The notes under the pieces were generated by a model. That model saw only the letters and a program-made list of their open reading frames with translations, was not told the origin of the DNA and did no database searches. From Arthrobacter sp. Soil782 (GTDB taxonomy: Bacteria > Actinomycetota > Actinomycetes > Actinomycetales > Micrococcaceae), in NCBI RefSeq assembly GCF_001428435.1, contig NZ_LMSO01000001.1:719656-783655 (forward strand): a stretch of 64,000 nt of DNA. The letters run 5' to 3'. This document shows, in pieces, positions 7,869-15,504 of the stretch. Position 1 is the stretch's first letter, and each line of letters opens with the position of its first letter. The translations under genes were made by a program, and so were the position numbers.

Positions 7869-8762
7869 TTACGGCGTCGGGCTCCCACCGTTGACGTTCA
7901 GGGTTTCGCCAAGCACGTAACTCGACTCGGGCGACGCAAGGAAGACATACGCGGGCGCGAGCTCGGTGGGCTGGCCGGCACGTCCCAGCGGGGTGGACTT
8001 TCCGAACTCGGGCAGAGCATCCTTCGGCTGCCCATCCGAGACCTGCAGCGGTGTCCAGAAAGGACCGGGCGCGACGGCGTTCACGCGGATGCCGCGCGGC
8101 GCCAACTGCTGGGCGAGGCCCTTGGTGAAGTTGTTGATTGCAGCTTTGGTGCTGGCGTAGTCGAGGAGGGTGGGCGACGGGTTGTATGCCTGGATCGACG
8201 TGGTGTTGATGATGCTCGACCCTGCCGGCAGGTGCTTCAGCGCTTCCCGGGTGATGCGGAAGAACGAGTAGATGTTCGTCTTGAACGTGTGGTCAAGCTG
8301 CTCGTCGTCGATGTCCTCAAGCCGCTCCACCGCGATCTGCTTGCCCGCGTTGTTGACGAGGATGTCGAGGCCTCCCAGGCCCTCCACCGCGCTTGTCACC
8401 AGTTCCTTGCAGAACTCGCCGTCCTTGATGTCGCCGGGCAGCCTTACCGCCGTGCGGCCGCACTCTTCAATCAGGCGCACAATCTCGTCGGCGTCCGCCT
8501 CTTCCTCGGGGAGGTAGGAGAGCGCGACGTCGGCGCCTTCCCGAGCGAAGGCGATAGCCACGGCGGCGCCGATCCCGGAATCCGCTCCCGTGATCAACGC
8601 CTTCCTGCCTTCCAAACGGCCGGTGCCGCGGTACGACTCCTCGCCGCGGTCGCTTTGTGGTTCAAGCTGCTGGTCGAGCCCGGGCTCCGGCTGGTCCTGC
8701 TTGGGCGGAGAGATCTCGGGAAACCTGGTCACAGGGTTCTGGAAGGTGTACTGATCGCTCAT
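7869..8762 (-). CDS. SDR-family oxidoreductase (YghA/YhdF-like)
   Basis: This 297-residue short-chain dehydrogenase has a ~45-residue proline/glutamine-rich N-terminal extension (FPEISPPKQDQPEPG), typical of the YghA/YhdF subgroup linked to general stress. The cofactor motif is TGADSGIG (about 58-65), NNAG lies near 140, Ser in NTTSIQAYN near 190 and the catalytic YASTK near 203-207. It should reduce or oxidise a small carbonyl/alcohol substrate with NAD(P)H in the cytosol. The motif AGTAGGCTTAGC about 80 nt upstream is shared with two other stress-type genes. Confidence 0.85.
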   Translation of the reverse strand: MSDQYTFQNPVTRFPEISPPKQDQPEPGLDQQLEPQSDRGEESYRGTGRLEGRKALITGADSGIGAAVAIAFAREGADVALSYLPEEEADADEIVRLIEECGRTAVRLPGDIKDGEFCKELVTSAVEGLGGLDILVNNAGKQIAVERLEDIDDEQLDHTFKTNIYSFFRITREALKHLPAGSSIINTTSIQAYNPSPTLLDYASTKAAINNFTKGLAQQLAPRGIRVNAVAPGPFWTPLQVSDGQPKDALPEFGKSTPLGRAGQPTELAPAYVFLASPESSYVLGETLNVNGGSPTP

Positions 8763-8843
8763 GCTTTCTCTCCTGGTACATATGGAAGTTTGGGCAGCAC
8801 CCTTGAGGGGCTCTCTGCAGTACAGCTAGGCTCGACACATATT

Positions 8844-8855
8844 GCTAAGCCTACT
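8844..8855 (-). promoter_or_regulatory. promoter-region motif AGTAGGCTTAGC
   Basis: On the minus strand, AGTAGGCTTAGC is followed by AATATG, matching the arrangement at 7286-7307 (AGCAGGCTTAGT, ACTATG). It lies 82-93 nt upstream of the SDR start and between divergent genes, so it could serve either one. Confidence 0.35.
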
Positions 8856-8914
8856 GATCACACTAGGACGGACCGGTTCACCCGTTCAAGAGCCGCCAAT
8901 GGAAAGGTCCGCGC

Positions 8915-9871
8915 ATGCCCCTCATCGGATTTCACGCCTCACACGAACAGATCGCCCCCGCACAGCTCCTCGCCGATGTGCAGTTCGCTGAGCAGGCTGG
9001 TTTCGACGCCGCAATGTGCTCCGACCACTTTGAGCCGTGGTCCGCGGTCCAGGGTCACTCAGGTTTTGCCTGGTCATGGCTGGGAGCCGCGCTTGCCACC
9101 ACCAACCTGCGCTTCGGCGTCGTCACTGCCCCCGGCCAGCGCTACCACCCCGCCATCATCGCGCAGGCAAGCGGCACGCTGGCGAGCATGTTTCCCGGCC
9201 GTTTCTGGGCAGCGCTGGGCAGCGGGGAGAATCTGAACGAACACATCACGGGCGATTCCTGGCCCGCCAAAGAGATCCGGCAGCAGCGCCTGGAGGAGTG
9301 CATAGACATCATCCGCCGGATGCACGACGGCGAGGAGGTTACCCACCGCGGCCTGGTCACCGCAGAGCGGGCGCGGCTCTGGGATGCGCCGGAGGTCAAA
9401 CCACCCTTGATAGCCCCGGCCGTGAGTGTCGAAACCGCGGCGCGGAGCGCCGGTTGGGCTGACGGGCTGGTGACCGTGAACCAGTCGCACGAGAAGCTGA
9501 CGGAAATGATCACTGCTTACCGGAGCAACGGCGGCCAGGGCAAACTCATCCTTCAGGTACACCTGTCCTGGGCACCTACCGAGGATGAAGCTCTCGAGGT
9601 GGCGCGCGTCCAATGGGGGTCAAACTCCCTGACCCCACCCACTACGTGGGATCTCGCCCGCCCGTCCGAGTTCGAGGAAGCAACCCGGGAAGTTACCGAG
9701 GAGCAGCTTCGAAGCACCGTACAAATCTCAGCCGACCTCGCTGTCCACGCCCAACGGTTACGCGAGTTCGTTGATCTCGGCTTCGATGAGCTGTACCTGC
9801 ATTACGTGGGGACGGAGCAGAAGCCGTTTATTGAGGCCTTTGCCGCGCATGTCCTGCCCGAGGTCCGCTGA
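8915..9871 (+). CDS. LLM-class flavin-dependent oxidoreductase (TIGR03885-like)
   Basis: This 318-residue luciferase-like monooxygenase fold begins MPLIGFHASHEQIAP, preceded by a GGAAAGG ribosome site. FDAAMCSDHFEPW, RFGVVTAPGQRYHPAIIAQ and FWAALGSGENLNEHITG are typical of the small subgroup described as probable non-F420 flavin oxidoreductases. Its stop codon shares a base with the start of the following GH13 gene (TGATG at 9869-9873), so translation is coupled. These two families often travel together in actinobacteria, which implies a shared but uncharacterised metabolic step involving a glycoside. Confidence 0.8.
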   Translation: MPLIGFHASHEQIAPAQLLADVQFAEQAGFDAAMCSDHFEPWSAVQGHSGFAWSWLGAALATTNLRFGVVTAPGQRYHPAIIAQASGTLASMFPGRFWAALGSGENLNEHITGDSWPAKEIRQQRLEECIDIIRRMHDGEEVTHRGLVTAERARLWDAPEVKPPLIAPAVSVETAARSAGWADGLVTVNQSHEKLTEMITAYRSNGGQGKLILQVHLSWAPTEDEALEVARVQWGSNSLTPPTTWDLARPSEFEEATREVTEEQLRSTVQISADLAVHAQRLREFVDLGFDELYLHYVGTEQKPFIEAFAAHVLPEVR

Positions 9872-11544
9872 TGCGCGTCACGGACACCTCGGACCTCTGG
9901 TGGAAGAACGCGGTCATCTATTGCCTGGACATCGAGACTTTCTGTGATTCCGACGGCGACGGCGTGGGTGACTTCGCCGGTGCTGCCCAGCGGTTGGATT
10001 ATCTCGCCGAACTCGGCATTACGTGCATCTGGCTGATGCCGTTCTATCCTTCGCCGCAGCGTGATGATGGGTACGACATCGTGGACTTCTACGGCGTAGA
10101 TGGGCGGCTGGGCTCCCTCGGCGATCTGGTGGAGTTCATCCGTACTGCCAAGGACCGCGGGATGCGGGTCATTGCGGATCTGGTGGTCAATCACACCTCA
10201 GACCAGCATCCCTGGTTCACACAGGCCCGATCCTCGAAGGACAACCCCTACCGCGACTTCTACGTCTGGCGATCAGACCCGCCGCCGGATACCTCCAGCG
10301 AGGTGGTGTTTCCGGACAAGGAGAACTCCATCTGGAGCAAGGACCGGAAAACGGGTGAGTGGTATCTGCACCGCTTCTATTCGCACCAGCCGGACCTCAA
10401 TGTTTCGAATCCCATCGTCCGCGACGAGATCGCCAAGGCAATGGGCTTCTGGCTGGAACTCGGCCTTTCGGGGTTCCGCGTGGACGCTGTGCCGTTCTTC
10501 CTGGAGACGAAAGGCATTGATCATCAGGCCGGGGATCCGCACGACTACCTGCGCAACCTCCGCCGGTTCCTCTCCCGGCGCACCGGTGACGCGGTGCTTC
10601 TCGGTGAGGTCAATCTGCCCTACGAGCAGCAGGTTGAGTTCTTCGGGGATGCCGCTGATGAGCTCAACATGCAGTTCGACTTCGTGACCATGCAGCAGAT
10701 GTACCTGTCCTTGGCCCGGGGCGATGCGCGCGCGTTGGCACGTACTCTCACGGACCGGCCCTCGATCGATCCCGACAACCAGTGGGCCACGTTTGTCCGG
10801 AACCATGACGAACTGACCCTGGACAAACTGCTGGACTCCGAACGGCAGGAAGTTTTCGACGCGTTCGGACCTGAGAAGAACATGCAGGTGTACGGCCGCG
10901 GCCTCAAGCGGCGGCTCCCTCCCATGCTGGGCGGGGATCCGCAGCGTATCCGCATGGTGTATTCGCTGCTGTTTTCCCTACCCGGGACGCCGGTGCTCTT
11001 CTACGGCGAGGAGATCGGGATGGGCGAGAACCTGACAGTCGAGGGCCGGCTGGCAGTACGCACCCCGATGCAATGGACAGATGAGGACAGCGCAGGGTTC
11101 TCCTCCGCTCCGCCGGACAAGCTGGTGGCACCTCTCGTGGCAGGCGAGTTTGGGCCCGGTCAGGTCAACGTGGTGGCCGCCCGGCGGGATCCGTCTTCCC
11201 TGCTCAGCTTCATGGGCATCCTGATTCGCCGATACCGGGAATGCCCTGAGCTGGGCTGGGGAACCTTTTCGCTGATCGACACCCCCAACCCCGCTGTGCT
11301 GGCCCACCGTTGTGATTGGGAGGAGAACTCCCTGTTCATCTTCCACAACTTTGCGGCCGAGCCCGCCGAAGTATCGGTGAAACTGAACGACGGCGATGTG
11401 CCGAGCGGCGGCGGCATCCTCACGGACCTGCTCGAGGACACCCGCGCGGAAATCCAGCCGGGCGAGACGCTCACCGTGGAACTTCCCGCCTACGGATACC
11501 GGTGGCTGCGGATTCAGGTTCCGGGTGCCGGCCGCCTGTGGTGA
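9871..11544 (+). CDS. GH13 alpha-amylase-family protein (trehalose-synthase-like)
   Basis: This 557-residue GH13 enzyme has all catalytic residues: DLVVNH (103-108), nucleophile Asp205 in GFRVDAVPFF, acid/base Glu246 in LLGEVNLP and the third carboxylate Asp313 in FVRNHDEL. The opening DLWWKNAVIYCLDIETF and overall length resemble trehalose synthase-like and oligo-1,6-glucosidase enzymes. The C-terminal ~100 residues form the usual beta-sandwich domain. It has no signal peptide and should act on intracellular alpha-glucosides. Coupling to the upstream LLM flavoprotein is unusual for a simple amylase. The exact reaction (isomerase or hydrolase) cannot be read from sequence. Confidence 0.83.
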   Translation: MRVTDTSDLWWKNAVIYCLDIETFCDSDGDGVGDFAGAAQRLDYLAELGITCIWLMPFYPSPQRDDGYDIVDFYGVDGRLGSLGDLVEFIRTAKDRGMRVIADLVVNHTSDQHPWFTQARSSKDNPYRDFYVWRSDPPPDTSSEVVFPDKENSIWSKDRKTGEWYLHRFYSHQPDLNVSNPIVRDEIAKAMGFWLELGLSGFRVDAVPFFLETKGIDHQAGDPHDYLRNLRRFLSRRTGDAVLLGEVNLPYEQQVEFFGDAADELNMQFDFVTMQQMYLSLARGDARALARTLTDRPSIDPDNQWATFVRNHDELTLDKLLDSERQEVFDAFGPEKNMQVYGRGLKRRLPPMLGGDPQRIRMVYSLLFSLPGTPVLFYGEEIGMGENLTVEGRLAVRTPMQWTDEDSAGFSSAPPDKLVAPLVAGEFGPGQVNVVAARRDPSSLLSFMGILIRRYRECPELGWGTFSLIDTPNPAVLAHRCDWEENSLFIFHNFAAEPAEVSVKLNDGDVPSGGGILTDLLEDTRAEIQPGETLTVELPAYGYRWLRIQVPGAGRLW

Positions 11545-11561
11545 ATGCAGCGAAAGTAGCT

Positions 11562-11660
11562 CTAGAAAATGGTGACGAAGAAGCCGGCTCCGATGGAGGC
11601 CACCATGGCGATAACGACGAGCCAGACAATCGGGGTGCGGTACTTGTTGATGAAAGTCAT
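11562..11660 (-). CDS. single-pass membrane micropeptide (32 aa)
   Basis: On the minus strand ATG at 11658-11660 opens MTFINKYRTP, followed by an uninterrupted hydrophobic run (IVWLVVIAMVASIGAG) and FFVTIF before TAG. This is a clean one-helix membrane micropeptide with an Lys/Arg N-terminal flank, implying N-in orientation. It sits in the 148-nt gap between the GH13 gene and DUF3140, antisense to both. The ribosome site is weak (TGGA about 8 nt upstream). The near-perfect TM profile is the main evidence; function unknown. Confidence 0.5.
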   Translation of the reverse strand: MTFINKYRTPIVWLVVIAMVASIGAGFFVTIF

Positions 11661-11692
11661 GATCAATCCAGTGTACGAGGACAGGAGTAGGC

Positions 11693-12031
11693 ATGTCGGA
11701 CACGACCGGCGTTGATGAGGTCTGGGACGAGTGGAAGGAAGCCGTCAATATGACGGCAACCCAAGTGGAGAAGTGGCTGGACACCCAGGAATCGAAGGAG
11801 GTGGGCCAGAAGGACGACGGCGGCGAATCAGTGGGGCACGCATCCGGCCGCCGCATCATCAAAATCCTGTCCACAAAGAAAGCGGACCTCACTGATTCCG
11901 ACGCTGCACACATGCGCAAGGTGGTGGGCTATGTCCACCGGCACCTGGCGCAAAAACCGTCCTCCGACGTCGAGCATTCGAAGTGGCGGTACTCGCTCAT
12001 GAACTGGGGGCATGACCCGTTGAAGGACTGA
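11693..12031 (+). CDS. DUF3140-family protein
   Basis: This 112-residue hydrophilic protein has the DUF3140 pattern: VWDEWKEAVNMTATQVEKWL (residues 10-29), GESVGHASGRRIIKIL in the middle and HMRKVVGYVHRHLAQKP followed by SKWRYSLMNWGHDP at the end. The family is small, soluble and of unknown function, found mainly in actinobacteria and often seen near stress genes. An AGGAG site precedes the ATG. Its last 35 nt overlap the end of the convergent SGNH hydrolase gene. Confidence 0.8.
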   Translation: MSDTTGVDEVWDEWKEAVNMTATQVEKWLDTQESKEVGQKDDGGESVGHASGRRIIKILSTKKADLTDSDAAHMRKVVGYVHRHLAQKPSSDVEHSKWRYSLMNWGHDPLKD

Positions 12032-12818
12032 ACCGCTCGGCTGCCAGCCGCTTCAGCCCGTCTGCCGGACGGATGGGCACCGGCCAACGCGGTTCAAAGT
12101 CATCTCCGAGGGTAACGTTGCGCAGACGCCGTCCGAACATCGGGATCACCCACTCGCCCCACCACACTGATTCCCGGCGGAGCATCTCGGTCATGGTCAG
12201 CCGCTGCCGGGGCCGCAGGGGCTTGGACGTGAGCGTGTGGTCGATGCCGAGCTCGCGCAGTACGTGGGCGGCCATGTTCCTGTGGCCTGCCGGTGACATG
12301 TGAAGCCGGTCGATGTCCCAGAAACGCGGGTCGTGATACTCATCGAAGCACCAGTAATCCACAAGGAGTGCGCCGTACGTTTCGGCGATCCGACGGACGT
12401 GGTCGTTGTAGATCCAGTTTCGGCGTCGCATCGGTTCGAGGACCGGGTGGAGCCGCACGTCAAAGCCCGTGAAAAGGAGCGGGCGGGCACCGGCGGCCGC
12501 GATGCGGGACACCATGTCCTCGTAGGTCTCCATGAGCGGGGTGATGCTGGCGCGCAGTTCGAGGATGTCGTTTCCGCCGGCGTACACACTGACAACGGTG
12601 GGGTGGAGGTCAAGCGCAGGCTGCAGTTGTTCGTCGACGATCTGTCGAAGCCGCTTGCTCCTGATCGCGAGATTGGCGTAGCGCCAGCTTGGGTCTTTTT
12701 TACTCAGCTGTTTGGCAACACGGTCCGCCCAGCCACGGACGCCGTTGGGATAGCGGGAGTCCCAGTCCCCCACTCCCTCCGTGAAGGAATCACCGATTGC
12801 GACATAGAGTCTCGACAC
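11997..12818 (-). CDS. SGNH/GDSL-family hydrolase
   Basis: This 273-residue esterase-like protein has the SGNH blocks: IGDSFTEG with the nucleophile Ser near residue 11, a glycine around residue 45-50, AGGND (about 81-85) and the D-x-x-H block in DIDRLHMSPAGH (about 168-179). It has no signal peptide and should be cytosolic, hydrolysing an ester or thioester of unknown identity. The C-terminal ~70 residues extend beyond the core fold. It overlaps the convergent DUF3140 gene by 35 nt, which makes opposing transcription possible. Confidence 0.83.
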   Translation of the reverse strand: MSRLYVAIGDSFTEGVGDWDSRYPNGVRGWADRVAKQLSKKDPSWRYANLAIRSKRLRQIVDEQLQPALDLHPTVVSVYAGGNDILELRASITPLMETYEDMVSRIAAAGARPLLFTGFDVRLHPVLEPMRRRNWIYNDHVRRIAETYGALLVDYWCFDEYHDPRFWDIDRLHMSPAGHRNMAAHVLRELGIDHTLTSKPLRPRQRLTMTEMLRRESVWWGEWVIPMFGRRLRNVTLGDDFEPRWPVPIRPADGLKRLAAERFSPSTGHAPSS

Positions 12819-12838
12819 CGCTCCACGGTAGGGATGAC

Positions 12839-12860
12839 GGACGACGTCCCTTCGTCGTCC
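12839..12860. terminator. 8-bp hairpin between SGNH and NmrA-like genes
   Basis: GGACGACG (12839-12846) and CGTCGTCC (12853-12860) pair perfectly around TCCCTT. It lies upstream of both divergent genes, so it is more likely a 5'-UTR structure or an operator than a terminator. Confidence 0.3.
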
Positions 12861-12927
12861 ATGTTTCGCTGCGGGAAAGCCAGGGTGAATTCGGAATATC
12901 TGAGCTTGATCGCGCGCTCAACCCAAC

Positions 12928-13764
12928 ATGACTCCACGACTCGCAGTTACCGGCTCAACAGGACACGTCGGCGGCGAAGTAGCCCGCCTCCTGTCCAATG
13001 CGGGATACGAGCAGAAACTCATTGTCCGCGACCCAACTCGGGCGCCCGATCTGCCGGGAGCGAAGATAGCCCAGGCCAGCTACGCCGAGCGGGAGGCCGC
13101 GGTTGAGGCGCTGCGCGGGAGTGAGGTGCTGTTCATGGTGTCCGGCGCCGAAGCCCAGGACCGCGTGGATCAGCACCGTACCTTCATCGATGCCGCCGCC
13201 GAAGCCGGTATTCAGCACATCATCTACACCTCCTTCCTTGCCGCCGCGCCGGACGCAACCTTCACGCTGGGCCGGGACCATTGGGCAACGGAGGAGCACA
13301 TCCGCAACTCCGGGATGGCCTACACATTCCTTCGCGACAACTTCTACCTCGATGTTTTGCCCCTCTTCGCTGGGAACGAAGGCGTGCTGCGCGGACCTGC
13401 CGGCGATGGCCGGGTGGCAGCAGTGGCACGGACAGACGTGGCGCGTGCCGCCGTCGTCGTGCTTGAAAATCCGGTGGCGCACGTAGGGCGGACCTGGGAT
13501 CTCACCGGCCCCGAGGCTCTCTCGCTCAGCGAGGTTGCCGCAATCATCACGCGGGTGACCGGCCGCCCAACCCGCTACGAGGAGGAGACGGTCGAGGAAG
13601 CCTATGCCTCGCGCGCCCCCTACGGGGTGCCGGACTGGCAGCTGGACGCGTGGGTGAGCACCTACACCGCAATTGCCTCCGGCCAGCTGGAACGGACAAC
13701 GACGGCGGTGCAGGAGCTCACCGGGTCAGCACCACTGGATCTCGAAAAACTGCTCACGAGGTAA
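12928..13764 (+). CDS. NmrA-like atypical SDR (QorB-type NAD(P)H quinone oxidoreductase)
   Basis: This 278-residue atypical SDR has the N-terminal dinucleotide motif TGSTGHVGGEVARLL (about 8-22), then YTSFLAA and GRDHWATEEHIRNSGMAYTFLRDNFYLD (split here as a single conserved region around 112-140). This is typical of QorB/NmrA-type proteins, which lack the YxxxK dyad and either reduce quinones or sense NAD(P). It starts ATG at 12928 with only a weak ribosome site, so a leaderless or alternative start is possible. It is monocistronic; the ArsR gene follows after about 100 nt with its own promoter. Confidence 0.8.
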   Translation: MTPRLAVTGSTGHVGGEVARLLSNAGYEQKLIVRDPTRAPDLPGAKIAQASYAEREAAVEALRGSEVLFMVSGAEAQDRVDQHRTFIDAAAEAGIQHIIYTSFLAAAPDATFTLGRDHWATEEHIRNSGMAYTFLRDNFYLDVLPLFAGNEGVLRGPAGDGRVAAVARTDVARAAVVVLENPVAHVGRTWDLTGPEALSLSEVAAIITRVTGRPTRYEEETVEEAYASRAPYGVPDWQLDAWVSTYTAIASGQLERTTTAVQELTGSAPLDLEKLLTR

Positions 13765-13833
13765 GGCGCCTGTGTCCGTTTCGGCGCCGGGAACGATCCT
13801 TGACTCCGTGACACGGCAGGTCTACCGTTGTAT

Positions 13834-13849
13834 TCAACCAACTCGTTGA
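13834..13849. promoter_or_regulatory. candidate ArsR operator
   Basis: TCAAC (13834-13838) and GTTGA (13845-13849) form a perfect inverted repeat with 6 nt between, immediately upstream of the AAAGGA ribosome site and the ArsR start. The position would let the regulator block its own promoter or transcription start. Confidence 0.4.
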
Positions 13850-13867
13850 TAAAGGATACAGTTGACC

Positions 13868-14224
13868 ATGGACGTGGATGCTGATCGTCTGGATCGGGCC
13901 TTTATGGCTCTGGCAGACCCGGCGCGCCGCAGCATCATCGCTCATCTCAGCCGGGGCCCGGCAACCGTCAACGAGTTGGCTGCACCGTTCAACATCACCA
14001 AGCAGGCAATCTCCAGGCACATTCAAGTCCTTGAACAGGCTGAACTGGTAACCCGCTCGCGTGATGCCCAGCGTCGCCCCGTGCACCTGAACCCCGCACG
14101 GCTGGAGTCGCTCACCGCGTGGATTGACCAATACAGGCTTACCCGTGAGAGCCAGTTCCGCGCACTCGATGATCTACTCGGATCTCAGGCCAGAGATGGC
14201 CGTTCACCCAAGGACAAACCATGA
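13868..14224 (+). CDS. ArsR-family regulator paired with an SRPBCC protein
   Basis: This 118-residue winged-helix protein has LADPARRSIIAHLSRGPATVNELA, with the recognition helix ITKQAISRHIQVLEQA near residues 40-55. It has no metal-binding Cys pair, so it belongs to the non-metal ArsR subgroup usually co-transcribed with AHSA1/SRPBCC proteins. AAAGGA at 13851-13856 serves either ATG 13868 or an in-frame TTG two codons upstream. Its stop overlaps the next start by 4 nt (ATGA). It probably represses its own two-gene operon through the dyad at 13834. Confidence 0.87.
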   Translation: MDVDADRLDRAFMALADPARRSIIAHLSRGPATVNELAAPFNITKQAISRHIQVLEQAELVTRSRDAQRRPVHLNPARLESLTAWIDQYRLTRESQFRALDDLLGSQARDGRSPKDKP

Positions 14225-14709
14225 GCAATCCACTGAAGCTTTCCGTGCCGGAAGGCGTTCCCTACATTGACGTCGAGCGGGAGTTCGATTTCCCGGTCGA
14301 AGCCGTCTTCGAAGCCCACAGGGATCCCGCGATGATCGCGAACTGGCTCGGGCCTCGCGGAATGAAGGCGGAGATCGACCACTATGATTTCCGCACCGGC
14401 GGCAGCTACCGCTACACCCATGTCAGCCCGGACGGTGAGCGCTATGACTTCAGCGGCGTGTTCCACACCGTGCGGGACAACGAGTTCGCTATCCAGACCT
14501 TCGAGTTTCTCGGCTATCCCGACGTCGTCAGCATTGAGTTCCTGACCTTTGAGGACCTGGGCGGCGGGCGTTGCAAGCTGGTCGGCCATTCCGTTTATCC
14601 CTCACAGGAGGCCCGGGACGGCATGGCGCAGTCCGGCATGGAAGGCGGCATGACCGAGGGCTACGAGCGCCTTGATGAACTGCTTGCAAGCCTTCCGTCG
14701 CGTGCTTGA
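14221..14709 (+). CDS. SRPBCC/AHSA1-family ligand-binding protein
   Basis: This 162-residue protein has the START/Bet v1-like pattern of AHSA1 proteins: VEREFDFPVEAVFEAHRDPAMIANWLGPRGM near the N-terminus (residues ~18-48), GGSYRYTHVSPDG mid-protein, FSGVFHTV and a closing helix beginning GGMTEGYERLDELL. These proteins bind hydrophobic ligands in a helix-grip cavity; few have known ligands. It is translationally coupled to the ArsR-type regulator, which may respond to the same compound. A strong hairpin terminator follows the stop by 22 nt. Confidence 0.83.
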   Translation: MSNPLKLSVPEGVPYIDVEREFDFPVEAVFEAHRDPAMIANWLGPRGMKAEIDHYDFRTGGSYRYTHVSPDGERYDFSGVFHTVRDNEFAIQTFEFLGYPDVVSIEFLTFEDLGGGRCKLVGHSVYPSQEARDGMAQSGMEGGMTEGYERLDELLASLPSRA

Positions 14710-14731
14710 TGCCGAGCGTCCCAATCAAAGA

Positions 14732-14773
14732 CGGGTTTCACTGGGAGTGTCTGGACATTCCCAGTGAAACCCG
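14732..14773. terminator. 15-bp perfect hairpin terminator
   Basis: CGGGTTTCACTGGGA (14732-14746) pairs perfectly with 14759-14773 around a 12-nt loop that can itself close partly. It follows the SRPBCC gene and precedes the flavin reductase. No long T-run follows, as usual in high-GC actinobacteria. It is similar in design to repeat family A but has an unrelated arm sequence. Confidence 0.75.
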
Positions 14774-14816
14774 CAATCCAGTGGGATGCTGCACCGCCGC
14801 ACCTTAGGCTCGGTAC

Positions 14817-15440
14817 ATGCGCAGGGACTTCTATCGCGACCAGCACTCAGCCGCCGCCTTCTACAAACTCTTGACAGCGACGGTGGTGCCGCGGCCCATT
14901 GCGTGGGTGGCGTCGCGGTCGGAGAACGGTGTCGATAACCTCGCACCGCATTCCTTCTTCACCGTCGCGTCAACAGACCCCCCGATCATCCAGTTCACGT
15001 CTGTCGGCGAGAAGGACAGCTTGCGAAACATCCGTGCGAGCGGCGAGTTCACCGTGAACTTCACGCCGGAGAACCTGTTCGAGCGCGTCAACGCAACGGG
15101 CACCGCGTTCGAGCCGGAGGTGAGCGAGTTCGACGCCGCTGGCTTGCAACGCGAGGCGAGCACCCTGATCAGCACTCCGCGCGTATACGAATCTCCCGTT
15201 GCGCTGGAGTGCCGTCTGCACAGTCTCATTGCCGTCGGGAACTGCACGCTGATCCTGGGTGAGGTGGTCCACGCAGCCGTCTCCGAACAGGTGCTCGACG
15301 GCGATCACCCCCGCGTGGATCTACTCGAACCGTTGTCCCGCCTCGGCCGGGACGAATGGGGAACTCTCGGCGAGGTGCGCCGGATCAGGCGAATCCGCCT
15401 CGAGGACTGGCCCGGCTCATTCTCGGCAGGCGGTCAATGA
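14817..15440 (+). CDS. flavin reductase-like domain protein (FMN-binding split barrel)
   Basis: This 207-residue protein has the flavin-reductase-like pattern: FYKLLTATVVPRPIAWVAS (about 18-36), NLAPHSFFTVASTDPPII (about 44-61), then FTVNF and NATGTAFEPEVSEF. It should bind FMN and use NAD(P)H to reduce it, or act as an FMN-dependent oxidoreductase. It starts at ATG 14817 in a region without an obvious ribosome site. The next gene (alpha/beta hydrolase) follows on the same strand after 64 nt and may be co-transcribed. Confidence 0.8.
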   Translation: MRRDFYRDQHSAAAFYKLLTATVVPRPIAWVASRSENGVDNLAPHSFFTVASTDPPIIQFTSVGEKDSLRNIRASGEFTVNFTPENLFERVNATGTAFEPEVSEFDAAGLQREASTLISTPRVYESPVALECRLHSLIAVGNCTLILGEVVHAAVSEQVLDGDHPRVDLLEPLSRLGRDEWGTLGEVRRIRRIRLEDWPGSFSAGGQ

Positions 15441-15504
15441 TGGTCCCGGGAAACCCGGCCGCCCGGTTCGGGGCCCGGCCCAACTCATGCTCCGCGGACC
15501 GTCG

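Noticed and set aside
15259-15504. Earlier start for the alpha/beta hydrolase
   Set aside because: The added 82 residues overlap the flavin-reductase gene and are not like the family; ATG 15505 or 15487 is more likely.
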